Assembly (NCBI GenBank): GCA_016926255.1
Contig: JAFGOY010000061.1
Coordinates: forward strand, 1 to 64,000
Direction: 5' to 3'
Origin: Anaerolineae bacterium
Lineage (GTDB): Bacteria; Chloroflexota; Anaerolineae; Aggregatilineales; UBA3940
DNA length: 64,000 nucleotides
Below, piece after piece: positions 34,844 to 44,248 of this stretch. Under the pieces are notes generated by a model that was not told where the DNA came from, made no database searches, and saw nothing but the letters and a program-made list of their open reading frames with translations. The position numbers and the translations under genes were made by a program. Position 1 is the stretch's first letter. Every line of letters begins with the position of its first letter.

Positions 34844-37777
34844 ATGACCTTCAATTGGTTGACATTTCAAACTCCTTCTCACCTTGATCTGAGTGTACCC
34901 TGGTTGGGGTACGTCGCAGCCCTGGTCTATGCTTTGCTGGCCGGATTCTTTTTAACTCGCTACCGGCACAGCTTCAATAAGCTCAAGAAACAGCGCTGGA
35001 TACTCTTCGCCGTTTGCCTGATAACGGCCCCGCTGCTCGACCGGGCCTTCGTGGTGACCATTCCCAGCATCGGCACTCAAACCGAAGTGGCCGCCGGGGT
35101 TTTCGGGTTCGTCCCATTGATGGCCGCCGCCCTGTGGCTGGGATCAGGCCCGGCAGGGCTGGTTGGGCTGGTCAGTGGGATGACCCATGCCCTGTTCGTC
35201 AGCGGGCGGCTGACCCAACCGGTCGAGATGGCCCTGGTAGGGATACTGCTGGCGATTGTTTTCAACCAGCCATACCGGGGGAAACTGGCCCGGTGGTTGC
35301 GGCTGCCACTGGTGGCCGTCCCGCTGGTGGCCATTCTGGCTGCGTGGCCGCTCGAACTGGCCGGTATTTTTACGACCGGAAGAGCCGGGCTGCTGGCAAA
35401 TCTCGAACGGACAATCAGTTATATCTTCCCGGTGCTTGAAATATATCTGCTGACCGGCCTGATTGCGGCGGCGCTGTTTCAGATCGTCCTGGCACGCCGA
35501 TCGGCATGGCAGCCGGTTCGTGACGATCAGTTGGTCGTCGCGCCCTGGCAGAAGCACCTTAACCGCCGACTTCTGTATACCTTTGCTCCGCCGGCAGTGC
35601 TGTCGATCCTTCTGGTGGCGATAGTAGCCGGGCTGGCAGGCTACCGCGCGGCAATGCGGCTGATCGTCGCCGAGATGAGCCGGGACGCGTTGAAGATCGG
35701 AGCGCTGGCCGAGAACCAGGAATCCTCTCCCCTTGCCGAGGTGCTCTTTGACAGCCTGGTGGGTTCCGGCGAGGGATTGATCATCGACAGCGGCGGGCAG
35801 ATTGTATTCAATGCTGCTGATTCTGAATTCGAAGGCCAGGTGTTTTCGGTAGAGAACATGCGGTTCCTGTTTTACAGCGGCAGCGGTAGTGCCTATCTCC
35901 AGGTGCAGGCGGATGGCACCCGGCAGATCGTCTATGTGCTGCCCCTGGAGGATGGGGCGGAGTCCCAATCAGCAGTGATCATCGTGCCCGACGAAGTTGT
36001 GCTGCAGCTGGCGATCCAGATCGCGTTTCCGCTGCTGCTGATGCTGACACTCCTCATGGCCGGGCTGTTGATATTGTTTCTGAGGTTGATCCGGCGCATC
36101 ACCGACCCGCTGGAAATGATGGTCGAGGCGACCGATCTGGTCGCTGCCGGACGGCTATCCGAGTCACTGCCATATGTCGGTGAGGATGAAATCGGGCGGC
36201 TGGCAAGCGCTTTCGGAAAAATGCAGACTCGTCTCCGAGAGAGGCTTGTCGAGCAGGAACGGCTGCTGGATGTCAGCCGAAGCGTATCTTCGAACCTGGA
36301 ATTGTTCAGGGCGATGCCGCCTATCCTCAACAGCGCCCTGGACGTGACGGACAGCCAGGGTGTGCGCATCGCGCTGAGCCGTGAGAAAGCGTCGTCTTCG
36401 CAGAGTTTCCAGACCGGGCCGCTGGCTTCGGCAATGGCCGTGCTGGACGAACAGCTTCTCGATCTCGTCGAGAGGCAGGGGACAACGGTGATCAGCCGGT
36501 TGTGGCGGGCCAGTGGAACGCTGGACCTCGCCGAGCTTGACCCCAGTATCAAGTCACTCGTGGCGCTCCCGCTGCGGCGTGATACGACATTCCTGGGTGT
36601 GATGTGGGTTGGTTATGACGAGGAACGGGCTTTCGAAGAAGCTGAGATGACATTCCTCTCGACGCTGGCAGGCCAGGCGGCGGTGGCGATTGCCAACGCG
36701 CAGTTATTTGCCGAAGCTGCCGAAGGGCGGCGAAGGATGGAAGCCGTTCTACAAAGCACGGCAGATGGGATTGTTGCCGTTGATCCGGACGGAAAAATCA
36801 TCCTGTTCAATCCGGCGGCTGAAAAATATCTCGGCGTGCGGGCAGAACGGGCGCTGGGCAGCAAGGCGATCACTGCGATCGCCGCGCCGGAACTGACCCA
36901 CCTGCTGGTCGATTTCCAGGAGCCGAATGCTGTCTTGGAGATCAAAAGCCGGGACAGCCGGACGCTGCTGGTCAGTATTTCGACCATTGTAGGTCAGCGC
37001 AGCGCAGTCGCCGGGCGGGTGGCGGTGGTGCGCGATATCACGGCGATCAAAGACCTCGATAACATGAAGACCGTCTTTATCCGGATGGTATCACATGACT
37101 TGAAGTCGCCGCTGACGTATATGCGCGGCTATGCTTCGCTGGTGCCGATTTCCGGCGATCTCAACGAACGGCAGAAAGAGGCGCTCAACTGGATTAACGG
37201 TGGCATTGAAGCGATTGCCCAGCTTGCAGATCGGCTGACCTACCTGGGGAAGCTGCAATTCGGCGAGGATGTGGAACTCGACCTGTCGCTGATCGACGTC
37301 GAGGAGTTGATCAGGGAAGAATCGGGGAAGCATATCGAACTTGCCCGGCAGAAACGGATATCGGTGGAACTGGATATCGAGGAGAAGCTGCCACTGCTTC
37401 TGGCCGATGGACTGCTTTACGGGCACGCGATCACGAACCTGATTCAGAATGCGTTGAAATACACACCTGATGATGGGAAAGTGCTTGTAAAGGCCTATCG
37501 AGATGGCGAAAACCGCCTCTCTGTTGCCGTCCGTGATACGGGGATCGGGATACGGAAAGAGGATCAGGGCCGGTTGTTCGAGGCGTTCTATCGCGTCCCA
37601 CACCGGGATGGCGATCCGCAGCGCCCGTCGGGTTCGGGGATCGGGCTGGCACTGGTAAAAGCCATCGCCGAAGCGCATGATGGGACGGTCGGCGTCGAGA
37701 GCGATTTTGGGAAAGGCAGCACGTTCATTATCACGCTGCCGATTCTCAACGCGGACGAGATCGCAGATAAACAATAA
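34844..37777 (+). CDS. multidomain membrane sensor histidine kinase
   Basis: A 977-residue sensor. The N-terminal 220 residues hold about six membrane helices (LGYVAALVYALLAGFFL, FVPLMAAALWLGSGPAG and others). Next comes a membrane helix near 245-265, an extracytoplasmic region to about 385, a helix at 390-415, a HAMP domain (RRITDPLEMMVEATDLVAAG), a GAF domain (about 490-630), and a PAS domain (MEAVLQSTADGIVAVDPDGK). The HisKA box is VSHDLKSPLTYMRGY. The HATPase domain has NLIQNALKYTPD, RDTGIGI and GSGIGLALVKAI. No response regulator is adjacent. It precedes mutL by about 100 bases containing a 22-bp palindrome. Confidence 0.92.
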   Translation: MTFNWLTFQTPSHLDLSVPWLGYVAALVYALLAGFFLTRYRHSFNKLKKQRWILFAVCLITAPLLDRAFVVTIPSIGTQTEVAAGVFGFVPLMAAALWLGSGPAGLVGLVSGMTHALFVSGRLTQPVEMALVGILLAIVFNQPYRGKLARWLRLPLVAVPLVAILAAWPLELAGIFTTGRAGLLANLERTISYIFPVLEIYLLTGLIAAALFQIVLARRSAWQPVRDDQLVVAPWQKHLNRRLLYTFAPPAVLSILLVAIVAGLAGYRAAMRLIVAEMSRDALKIGALAENQESSPLAEVLFDSLVGSGEGLIIDSGGQIVFNAADSEFEGQVFSVENMRFLFYSGSGSAYLQVQADGTRQIVYVLPLEDGAESQSAVIIVPDEVVLQLAIQIAFPLLLMLTLLMAGLLILFLRLIRRITDPLEMMVEATDLVAAGRLSESLPYVGEDEIGRLASAFGKMQTRLRERLVEQERLLDVSRSVSSNLELFRAMPPILNSALDVTDSQGVRIALSREKASSSQSFQTGPLASAMAVLDEQLLDLVERQGTTVISRLWRASGTLDLAELDPSIKSLVALPLRRDTTFLGVMWVGYDEERAFEEAEMTFLSTLAGQAAVAIANAQLFAEAAEGRRRMEAVLQSTADGIVAVDPDGKIILFNPAAEKYLGVRAERALGSKAITAIAAPELTHLLVDFQEPNAVLEIKSRDSRTLLVSISTIVGQRSAVAGRVAVVRDITAIKDLDNMKTVFIRMVSHDLKSPLTYMRGYASLVPISGDLNERQKEALNWINGGIEAIAQLADRLTYLGKLQFGEDVELDLSLIDVEELIREESGKHIELARQKRISVELDIEEKLPLLLADGLLYGHAITNLIQNALKYTPDDGKVLVKAYRDGENRLSVAVRDTGIGIRKEDQGRLFEAFYRVPHRDGDPQRPSGSGIGLALVKAIAEAHDGTVGVESDFGKGSTFIITLPILNADEIADKQ

Positions 37778-37831
37778 ATCCGGCGAGTCGTCGAATTTTT
37801 TTGTGCTGCCATCATAGGATTAACAGAATGG

Positions 37832-37853
37832 ACTGACGATCTAGATCGTCAGT
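37832..37853. repeat. perfect 22-bp palindrome
   Basis: ACTGACGATCTAGATCGTCAGT reads the same on both strands. It lies 26 bases before the mutL ATG and 54 bases after the kinase stop. It could be an operator for a dimeric repressor or a terminator stem with a CTAG turn; no strong T run follows. Confidence 0.6.
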
Positions 37854-37878
37854 TCGTTTGATCAGGAATGGACTGCTC

Positions 37879-39675
37879 ATGGCTATTCGCATTCTGTCGC
37901 AGGAGGTTGCCAACCAGATCGCCGCCGGGGAAGTGGTCGAGCGGCCCGCCTCGGTGGTGAAGGAACTGGTCGAGAACTCGCTCGATGCCGGGGCGCGGCA
38001 CATCATCATCGAGTTGGAGGAAGGCGGTAAGCGGCTGATCCGCGTTTCGGATGATGGGTACGGCATCCCGGCAGACGAGGTAGAGATCGCCTTTCACCGC
38101 TACGCGACGAGCAAGCTGGAAACAATCGAGGACCTCAACCGGATCAACACGCTTGGATTTCGGGGCGAGGCACTGGCCTCAATTGCCTCGGTGTGCCGGT
38201 TGACGCTGACCACCCGCGCCGCCGGAGAGGAGATCGGGACGCGGATTCAACTCGAAGGGGGGCGGGTGATCGCTATCGCTCCGATTGGCGCACCGCAGGG
38301 AACGCTGATCGGCGTCGAGAACCTGTTCTACAATGTCCCGGCCCGCCTGAAATTCATGAAGAAGGAAAGCACAGAGCGCGGACACGTCGGGGCACTGGTC
38401 AGCCGGTACGCGATGGCCTATCCCGATGTGCGATTTGTTCTCGAACAGGGCAATCGAGAAGTACTGCGTACAACCGGGAGCGGCGATCTGCGGGATGTGC
38501 TTAACGAGGTGTTCGGGCTGGAGGCCGTCTCACAGATGGTACCGGTTGAACAGCCTGCCGATTCCCCGCGCGACGATCTACCTCCGATTGGGGTAAGCGG
38601 CTACGTCAGCCTGCCCGCGCTCAACCGGTCGAACCGGAGCCAGATTACGTTATTCGTCAACGGGCGCTGGGTGCAGGATTCTAGCCTGACCTACGCGGTG
38701 ATCCAGGCATATCATACGATGCTGATGGTCGGACGCTACCCGGTCGGGGTGCTGATGATCAGTGTGCCGCCGGAAGAAGTCGACGTGAACGTCCACCCGA
38801 CCAAAGCGGAGGTTCGATTCAGGCAGCCGAACGCGGTGTTCAGCGCGGTTCAGCGCGCTGTGCGGCAAACGCTGGTCGACGAAGCTCCGCCGCCGAGCAT
38901 CCGGCACGAGGTGACCTGGGGATCTCCGGATTGGGCGGCCCGCCGCGACCGGATCGCGCAGGTGACGGGCGACCGCATCCGGCAGATGAACATCGACATG
39001 GAGATGGAAGGCCCAGGGCAGCGCCCCTACCAGCAGCCCCCAACTGACATGGAAGGCGAGGTTTCGCCGCCCCCTACCCGAAACCGCAATCTGCCAATGC
39101 TGCGGGTCGTGGGGCAGGTCGGGGCGACGTATGTCGTAGCCGAAGGGCCGACCGGGCTGTACCTGATCGATCAGCACGCGGCCCACGAACGCATTCTCTA
39201 TGAGCAGTTGATGGCCGAACAGACTCAGCATGCAGTCGCCTCACAGGAACTGCTAGAAGCAGTGGCGGTGGAACTGCTGCCGGAACAAGTGGCGCTGGTT
39301 GAGGAGAATCTCGAAGTGCTGAACGAGGTCGGATTTTTGGTCGAGCAGTTTGGTCGGAACACAATCCGGCTGCGGGCGGTTCCGGCAATCGTCAGCAGTG
39401 GCGACCCGGTCGAGGCACTGCTGGCGGCGGTGGGTGAGATCGAGAGCGGGGAGATGCCGACCGAAGCAACCGCCGAGGAGATTCTGATCGCGCGGGTCTG
39501 CAAGCAGGTGGCGGTCAAGGCCGGGCAGGTGTTGAGCTACGAGGAGATGGCGGCGCTGATCCGCCAGCTTGAGGAATGCGAATCGCCGCGAACGTGCCCA
39601 CATGGCCGCCCGACGATGCTGCACATGTCGGCGGAACAGTTGGCGAAGGAGTTCGGGCGGCTGGGGGCGATATAA
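37879..39675 (+). CDS. mutL: DNA mismatch repair protein MutL
   Basis: Mismatch repair ATPase, 598 residues from the ATG at 37879 (an in-frame upstream start at 37858 adds seven residues with no support). GHKL motifs: VVERPASVVKELVENSLDAG, DDGYGI and LGFRGEAL. The C-terminal dimerisation domain has LIDQHAAHERILYE, which matches the DQHA(X)2E(X)4E metal site of endonuclease-type MutL, and CPHGRP near the end. This fits organisms without MutH. Its partner mutS is not in this window. Confidence 0.96.
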   Translation: MAIRILSQEVANQIAAGEVVERPASVVKELVENSLDAGARHIIIELEEGGKRLIRVSDDGYGIPADEVEIAFHRYATSKLETIEDLNRINTLGFRGEALASIASVCRLTLTTRAAGEEIGTRIQLEGGRVIAIAPIGAPQGTLIGVENLFYNVPARLKFMKKESTERGHVGALVSRYAMAYPDVRFVLEQGNREVLRTTGSGDLRDVLNEVFGLEAVSQMVPVEQPADSPRDDLPPIGVSGYVSLPALNRSNRSQITLFVNGRWVQDSSLTYAVIQAYHTMLMVGRYPVGVLMISVPPEEVDVNVHPTKAEVRFRQPNAVFSAVQRAVRQTLVDEAPPPSIRHEVTWGSPDWAARRDRIAQVTGDRIRQMNIDMEMEGPGQRPYQQPPTDMEGEVSPPPTRNRNLPMLRVVGQVGATYVVAEGPTGLYLIDQHAAHERILYEQLMAEQTQHAVASQELLEAVAVELLPEQVALVEENLEVLNEVGFLVEQFGRNTIRLRAVPAIVSSGDPVEALLAAVGEIESGEMPTEATAEEILIARVCKQVAVKAGQVLSYEEMAALIRQLEECESPRTCPHGRPTMLHMSAEQLAKEFGRLGAI

Positions 39676-39747
39676 TGAAGAAAATCAGGCAAACCTTTTG
39701 GGCTTGCCCGATACAAAGACGCTTTTGATTTTTTGCATGGAGAAGCA

Positions 39748-39794
39748 CCCCCCTTCGACCGACCCTCGGTCAGCCACTTCCCCCACGGGGGCAG
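39748..39794. repeat. GC double-hairpin repeat, copy 3
   Basis: CCCCCCTTCGA, CCGACC-CTC-GGTC, AGCCACTTC, then CCCCC-AC-GGGGG and GCAG. Closest to the copy at 9236-9287. It lies between the convergent mutL and LysM genes. Confidence 0.75.
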
Positions 39795-39814
39795 TCAGGG
39801 GTGGCTTTGTTTTC

Positions 39815-40912
39815 TCAGGGGGTGCCCCAGGTAAAACGCCAGGTTTCCCCGTCGCCGCTGATCTGCTCCGCGTCGACATCGTCGCCGTCGATAACCACCA
39901 CATCCCATTCGTAGACAATCGAATCGCCGCCGTCGGGCTGGAGGCTGGCAGGCAGCCGGTAGACATTGCTGCGTGTGGCAGCCTGGAAGGTTTGATCGGT
40001 TTCGATATCGCGGAGCGTGATCAGATAATAGGTGCCGGCGTAAAGCGGGTGGGTGGCGGCCCATTGCAAGACGACCGTTTCGCTGCGGTCGATCACCGAA
40101 TTATCGGCGGGGGCCAATAGCGTCGGTGGGCTGGGTGTGGGGGTGGGCGTCGCGGTCGAGTCGGGTGCCCCGGTGGGGGTCAGGGTGGGGGTCAGGGTGA
40201 CTCGGATGTAAATCCGCAGGATATCGCCAACGCTGATCAGCGAGTCCTGGGTCAGGCCATTGTCGTTGAGAATATCGGGGACGGTGGTGTTATAGACGTA
40301 GGCCAGGTAGGAGACGGTTTCGCCTTCGGCGATCTCGTGCATCCAGTACTGACCATCGGGGGACATGCAGCGGTTTTCAAGGTTGCAGCCGCGATAATCC
40401 CCGGTTTCCGAGGGTGCGGAAGGTGTTTCCTCAGCGCTCTCGGCACCGGGCTCCAATGTATTTGTCGGGCCGAGTGTCGGGCCGCCGGGGGTGGGTGTCT
40501 GCCGGGGAATCAGCAGGACGGTATCCGCCGGAATCGGATCATCGGGGCTGGTCATGCCATTGAGCGCCAGCAGTTCGGGAATGACCGATAGATCACGATA
40601 GCCAAACTGCTGGATGATGAAATAAAGCGTATCACCTGCCTGAACGACATACTGGTAGGGTTCAAGCGTGGCAGTGGCGGCAGGCGGTGGCGGTTCTGTC
40701 GGGGGTGCTTCTTCGGTGGGCCGGGGCGATGGGGAGGACGTGGGCGTCAGAGAAGCGACCGGAGAGGCGATTACGGCTTCTTCTGGTTCGTCACGGCCTC
40801 CGAATGCGAAAATCAGGCCAACGACGATCGCCACGATCAGCAATATTCCACCGATGATCAACATACGGCGGCTTCTCAAAAAGGTGATATCGTCGCGCAA
40901 ATTGGTTCCCAT
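39815..40912 (-). CDS. membrane-anchored LysM protein
   Basis: A 365-residue cell-envelope protein. One membrane helix (residues 16-36: IIGGILLIVAIVVGLIFAF) leaves the rest outside. Two LysM domains bind glycans such as peptidoglycan: YVVQAGDTLYFIIQQFGYRD and a second after EIAEGETVSYLAYVYNTT. They are joined by Thr/Pro linkers (TPTPGGPTLGPT). The C-terminal 100 residues are beta-rich (TYYLITLRDIETDQTFQ) with a PPTLLAPADNSVIDR start seen in Chloroflexota surface proteins. The gene has no clear operon partner. Confidence 0.85.
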   Translation of the reverse strand: MGTNLRDDITFLRSRRMLIIGGILLIVAIVVGLIFAFGGRDEPEEAVIASPVASLTPTSSPSPRPTEEAPPTEPPPPAATATLEPYQYVVQAGDTLYFIIQQFGYRDLSVIPELLALNGMTSPDDPIPADTVLLIPRQTPTPGGPTLGPTNTLEPGAESAEETPSAPSETGDYRGCNLENRCMSPDGQYWMHEIAEGETVSYLAYVYNTTVPDILNDNGLTQDSLISVGDILRIYIRVTLTPTLTPTGAPDSTATPTPTPSPPTLLAPADNSVIDRSETVVLQWAATHPLYAGTYYLITLRDIETDQTFQAATRSNVYRLPASLQPDGGDSIVYEWDVVVIDGDDVDAEQISGDGETWRFTWGTP

Positions 40913-41019
40913 ACCTCGATCCGGATAGCTACTCTGTGTTCATACGAGGGGCAGTATACCGTCAAAGCGGCGCTGTTTCCAGACGGTTTGTTGACCATTT
41001 GGCGACGGTGGGGCGCTGT

Positions 41020-41595
41020 TCACCCGGCTGCCAGCCGCCCATCAAGGCCCAGATCGGCGGCGATTTCCTGCATGGCTTCGAGCACCAGCGGCACGTGTTC
41101 CTCCCAGAGATCGACGCCCAGATCTTCACAGCCCTGCTCTATATCTTCGCGATTGGCCCCGGCAGCAAAAGCCCGGTCTTTCCACTTCTTCTTGATCGAT
41201 TTGACCTTGACATCGGCGATGTTTTTGCTTGGGCGAACCAATGCAACGGCGGTGATCAGGCCAGTCAGTTCGTCGACTGCATACAGGGCTTTGTCGCGCA
41301 GGGTTTCACGGGGGATGCCCGTTTCGATGCCGTGACTGAGGATCGTTCGAATGTCTTCCTCTGAAACGCCCCGTTCGCGGAGAATCGGCGCGCCTTTGGT
41401 TGGGTGATCGTCAAGACTGGGATGAATCTCCCAGTCGAAATCGTGCAGGAGGCCGACAACAGCCCAGTCTTCCTCGTCTTCTCCGTACTTTCGGGCGTAG
41501 GCGCGCATTGCGGCCTCGACAGCCAGCATATGGTTGATCAGATTCTCACTCTTTATGAACTCGTTGACCAGTTCAAGGGCTTCGGTGCGATTCAC
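41020..41595 (-). CDS. HD-domain protein
   Basis: A 191-residue metal-dependent phosphohydrolase-like protein. The HD pair is in VVGLLHDFDWEIHP, followed by HPTKGAPILRERGVSEEDI and a second helix with ILSHG. It resembles the uncharacterised YedJ/HDIG-like group. Substrate unknown. The GTG start overlaps the stop of the preceding nucleotidyltransferase gene (GTGA) and has AAAGGAG upstream, so it is translationally coupled to that gene. Confidence 0.8.
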   Translation of the reverse strand: MNRTEALELVNEFIKSENLINHMLAVEAAMRAYARKYGEDEEDWAVVGLLHDFDWEIHPSLDDHPTKGAPILRERGVSEEDIRTILSHGIETGIPRETLRDKALYAVDELTGLITAVALVRPSKNIADVKVKSIKKKWKDRAFAAGANREDIEQGCEDLGVDLWEEHVPLVLEAMQEIAADLGLDGRLAAG

Positions 41596-42554
41596 AAACG
41601 ATCTCCTTTGATGATCTCACCATCGATTTTGTTGTTCGGCCCGATCTGCCGCCCCAGGATGACCGACTCGCGAATGACACAGCCCTCCCTGATGCGCGAA
41701 CCCGCTTCGAGATAGACATTCGGTCCCAGTTTTACATTCTTTCCGACCGTGACTCCGGGGTCGATATGAACCGGCGGGACGATCTTGGTCGATTTTGGTA
41801 TCTCACTCAAAATCGCCGATTCGTTCAAGGCAGCCATCATCTGGACATTCGCCAGCCGAAGGTCTTCGGGGGTATCGAGGCGGTGGCGCTCCTGAGTTTC
41901 GAGCGCCCCGACCAGGAATTTGTCATCGATCATCAGCTGGATGGCTTCGGACAGGACACTTTCGCCGCTCTGTTCCTTCACCTGGACTTTGTCGAGATAG
42001 TCGAGGATGGTTGGCTTGAAGCAGAAGATGGGCAGGGCCGTCTTGTAATCCTGGTGAGCGCCGAGAGGCTCCTCGGAGATGATCATCACGTGGCCGCGCG
42101 GGTCGAGAAGGACACCCGCTGCCTCGACGATTTCATCCGGCGCATAGAACAGCGTCAGGGCCGCTTCGCTGCTGGGATGGGTTGAGAAGTACTGGCTGAG
42201 TTTTTCGACATGGGATTCCGGGACGAGGTTATCACAGGACGCGATCATGAAGGGGCCATCGATCAATTTACGGGTGGCAAACAGGGTCGACGCGGTGCCA
42301 CGCCGGTGACCCTGCGGCGCAAAGCTGATATCAGCATCGGCGTACCACTTGGTGGAAAGCCACTCGACGACACTGCCTTCTTTTTCACCGACGACAACCG
42401 TGAAACGGCGGATTCCACAGTTGTAGTAACTTCTCATCACCCGCTCGATGATCGGTTTGCCCAGCACAGGGAGCATGGCTTTGGGACGCGTGCGGGTCAG
42501 AGGTTCCATCCGGCGGCTGGGGCTGGCAGCCATAATAATCGCGTGGTCGATCAT
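41592..42554 (-). CDS. sugar-phosphate nucleotidyltransferase-like protein
   Basis: A 320-residue NTP-transferase fold with a C-terminal left-handed beta-helix (about 245-320: VHIDPGVTVGKNVKLGPNVYL). The N-terminal loop reads MAASPSRRMEPLTRTRPKAM, where active enzymes have AAGxGTRLxPLTxxxPK: the GxGTR glycines are replaced. The PLT and PK parts are kept. Other motifs (FMIASCDNLVPESH) are present. The altered loop could change nucleotide use or activity; sequence alone does not decide. It is operonic with the HD gene downstream. Confidence 0.8.
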   Translation of the reverse strand: MIDHAIIMAASPSRRMEPLTRTRPKAMLPVLGKPIIERVMRSYYNCGIRRFTVVVGEKEGSVVEWLSTKWYADADISFAPQGHRRGTASTLFATRKLIDGPFMIASCDNLVPESHVEKLSQYFSTHPSSEAALTLFYAPDEIVEAAGVLLDPRGHVMIISEEPLGAHQDYKTALPIFCFKPTILDYLDKVQVKEQSGESVLSEAIQLMIDDKFLVGALETQERHRLDTPEDLRLANVQMMAALNESAILSEIPKSTKIVPPVHIDPGVTVGKNVKLGPNVYLEAGSRIREGCVIRESVILGRQIGPNNKIDGEIIKGDRL

Positions 42555-42602
42555 GATTTGACCGTTCCTATGATTGATAAATAAATGCTACTGGTTTCTC
42601 GA

Positions 42603-43076
42603 TCACTTTTCCATAAAGACATGCACCAGGCCGGGATGAATCTGCTCGTGTTTGAATTCCACGTAGCCCAGCTTCTTATAAAAATACAGGTTGCGCTCGC
42701 TGAGATGGCCGGTGAACAGTTCATAGCGATCAACGTGTGAGAAAGCAGACTCTATCGCCGCCATCAACTGTTTGCCGATACCCCGGTTCTGGCATTCAGG
42801 ATCGACGATCAGCCTACCGATATAGCAGGTTCCGTTCTGTTCGTCGGCGCGCACCGAACCGACGATGCAACCGTCGAGGCTTGCTTTGAGAAATGTGTAT
42901 CGGGAAAAATCGGCGGTGAGACTGTCAAGCGTCTGGGTGAGAGGTGGAATGTTCTGGTCGCCGTAAATCTCTGCTTCGCCGGTAAAGGCCAGTTTTTGCA
43001 GGGCAAGAATGTCGGCGGCATCTTCGGCGGCGGCCTCTTCGATGATGATTGTGTCTGAACTGTCGAGGTCTGGCAT
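42603..43076 (-). CDS. GNAT family N-acetyltransferase
   Basis: A 157-residue acetyltransferase. The acetyl-CoA loop is IVDPECQNRGIGKQLMAAIE (motif A with Q-x-x-G-x-G/A). Strands CYIGRLIVDP and the final YKKLGYVEFKH fit the fold. The substrate is unknown. It is the first gene of a short minus-strand run with the nucleotidyltransferase 48 bases downstream, but the spacing makes co-transcription uncertain. Confidence 0.88.
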   Translation of the reverse strand: MPDLDSSDTIIIEEAAAEDAADILALQKLAFTGEAEIYGDQNIPPLTQTLDSLTADFSRYTFLKASLDGCIVGSVRADEQNGTCYIGRLIVDPECQNRGIGKQLMAAIESAFSHVDRYELFTGHLSERNLYFYKKLGYVEFKHEQIHPGLVHVFMEK

Positions 43077-43166
43077 GGCTATCCCCTATGAAAGCGATGA
43101 TCTTTACACAACTCACCCGTTCGGCATTGTACCACGAGGAAGCCGGGGCAATCAATTGCCGGAAGT

Positions 43167-43196
43167 ATGACAGCGCCGAGCGTCGTTGGCTATAAT
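43167..43196 (+). promoter_or_regulatory. promoter of argF-rocD
   Basis: ATGACA (43167-43172), an 18-base spacer and a consensus TATAAT (43191-43196). It leaves a leader of about 110 bases before argF, in which the third palindromic repeat lies. Confidence 0.55.
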
Positions 43197-43212
43197 TAGA
43201 AGGCATTGACAA

Positions 43213-43248
43213 CCTATCCGCCAATCCACTTCACTCACTTCGGATAGG
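43213..43248. repeat. CTATCCG palindromic repeat, copy 3
   Basis: CCTATCCG ... CGGATAGG with outer 8-bp perfect arms. The inner part (CCAATCCACTTCACTCACTT) has drifted from the AATTCGC core seen in the other two copies. This copy lies in the transcribed leader of argF rather than after a gene. Confidence 0.75.
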
Positions 43249-43312
43249 TGCAAAATCAGCCCGTCAGGGTATTTCCAGACAGGTTGTTAACCTGAAGCAA
43301 AGGAAGCGTAAG

Positions 43313-44248
43313 ATGGCACCACAACATTTTCTCTCCGTACGGGATGTTTCCGCTGAGGACTTCAACACCATGATCGACAAGGCAATCGAGATCAAAAAAG
43401 CGCCTGACCCATGGGGCGACTCGCTGAAAGGCAAGACCCTGGCGATGATCTTCCAGAAGACCTCGACCCGTACACGCTTCTCTTTCGAAGTTGGTATGAC
43501 GCAGTTAGGCGGGCATGCGATCTTCGCGCAGACACAGCATACCCAGATGGGAATCCATGCCGATATTGCCGACGAGGGCAAGGTCATCTCCCGGTATGCT
43601 GATCTGATCATGGCACGGATGATGTATTACAAAGACCTGGTTGAGATGGCTAAAGGCTCCGAGGTGCCGGTGATCAACGGGTGCGACGAGCGTTATCACC
43701 CGGCGCAGGCGCTGACCGACCTGATGACGGTCAAGGAGAAGCTGGGTCGAACTGAAGACGTCAAGATCGTTTACATGGGTGTGGCGAACAACGTCAGTAA
43801 CTCGCTGTCGATGGGAAGCATCTACGCGGGGGCGCGGTTCACGCTGTGCGTCCCTGAGTTCGATCCCCCGGCGGTAGACGAGGAGCAGCTTGCACTGCTG
43901 CGGGCGAACGACCGCTACGAAGAAACCGATGACCCAATCGAGGCGATGAAAGATGCTGACGTGGTCTACACCGATACCTGGATCAACATGGAGCATTTCG
44001 ACAACCCAGACTACGCCGACGAACGCGAACGGCGGATCAAAACATTCCAGCGATACCAGATCAGCGAGGAGCTGCTGAAACTTTCGGGTAAAGATACGCT
44101 GGTGATGCACTGTCTGCCTGCCCACAAAGGCTACGAAGTCGACGAGGAAGTATTGTATACGCCAAACTCGGTGGTATTTGATCAGGCGGAAAACCGATTA
44201 CATGCACAAAAAGCCCTGATGCTCTGGCTTCTGGGGAAACTCCAATGA
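43313..44248 (+). CDS. argF: ornithine carbamoyltransferase
   Basis: Makes citrulline from ornithine and carbamoyl phosphate. The carbamoyl-phosphate site is [34 protein letters not shown] follows. The ornithine-binding [15 protein letters not shown] segment is near the C-terminus. Length 311 is normal. The ATG follows AAGGAAG. A four-base ATGA overlap couples it to rocD. It may act in biosynthesis; a catabolic role cannot be excluded from sequence. Confidence 0.95.
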   Translation: MAPQHFLSVRDVSAEDFNTMIDKAIEIKKAPDPWGDSLKGKTLAMIFQKTSTRTRFSFEVGMTQLGGHAIFAQTQHTQMGIHADIADEGKVISRYADLIMARMMYYKDLVEMAKGSEVPVINGCDERYHPAQALTDLMTVKEKLGRTEDVKIVYMGVANNVSNSLSMGSIYAGARFTLCVPEFDPPAVDEEQLALLRANDRYEETDDPIEAMKDADVVYTDTWINMEHFDNPDYADERERRIKTFQRYQISEELLKLSGKDTLVMHCLPAHKGYEVDEEVLYTPNSVVFDQAENRLHAQKALMLWLLGKLQ

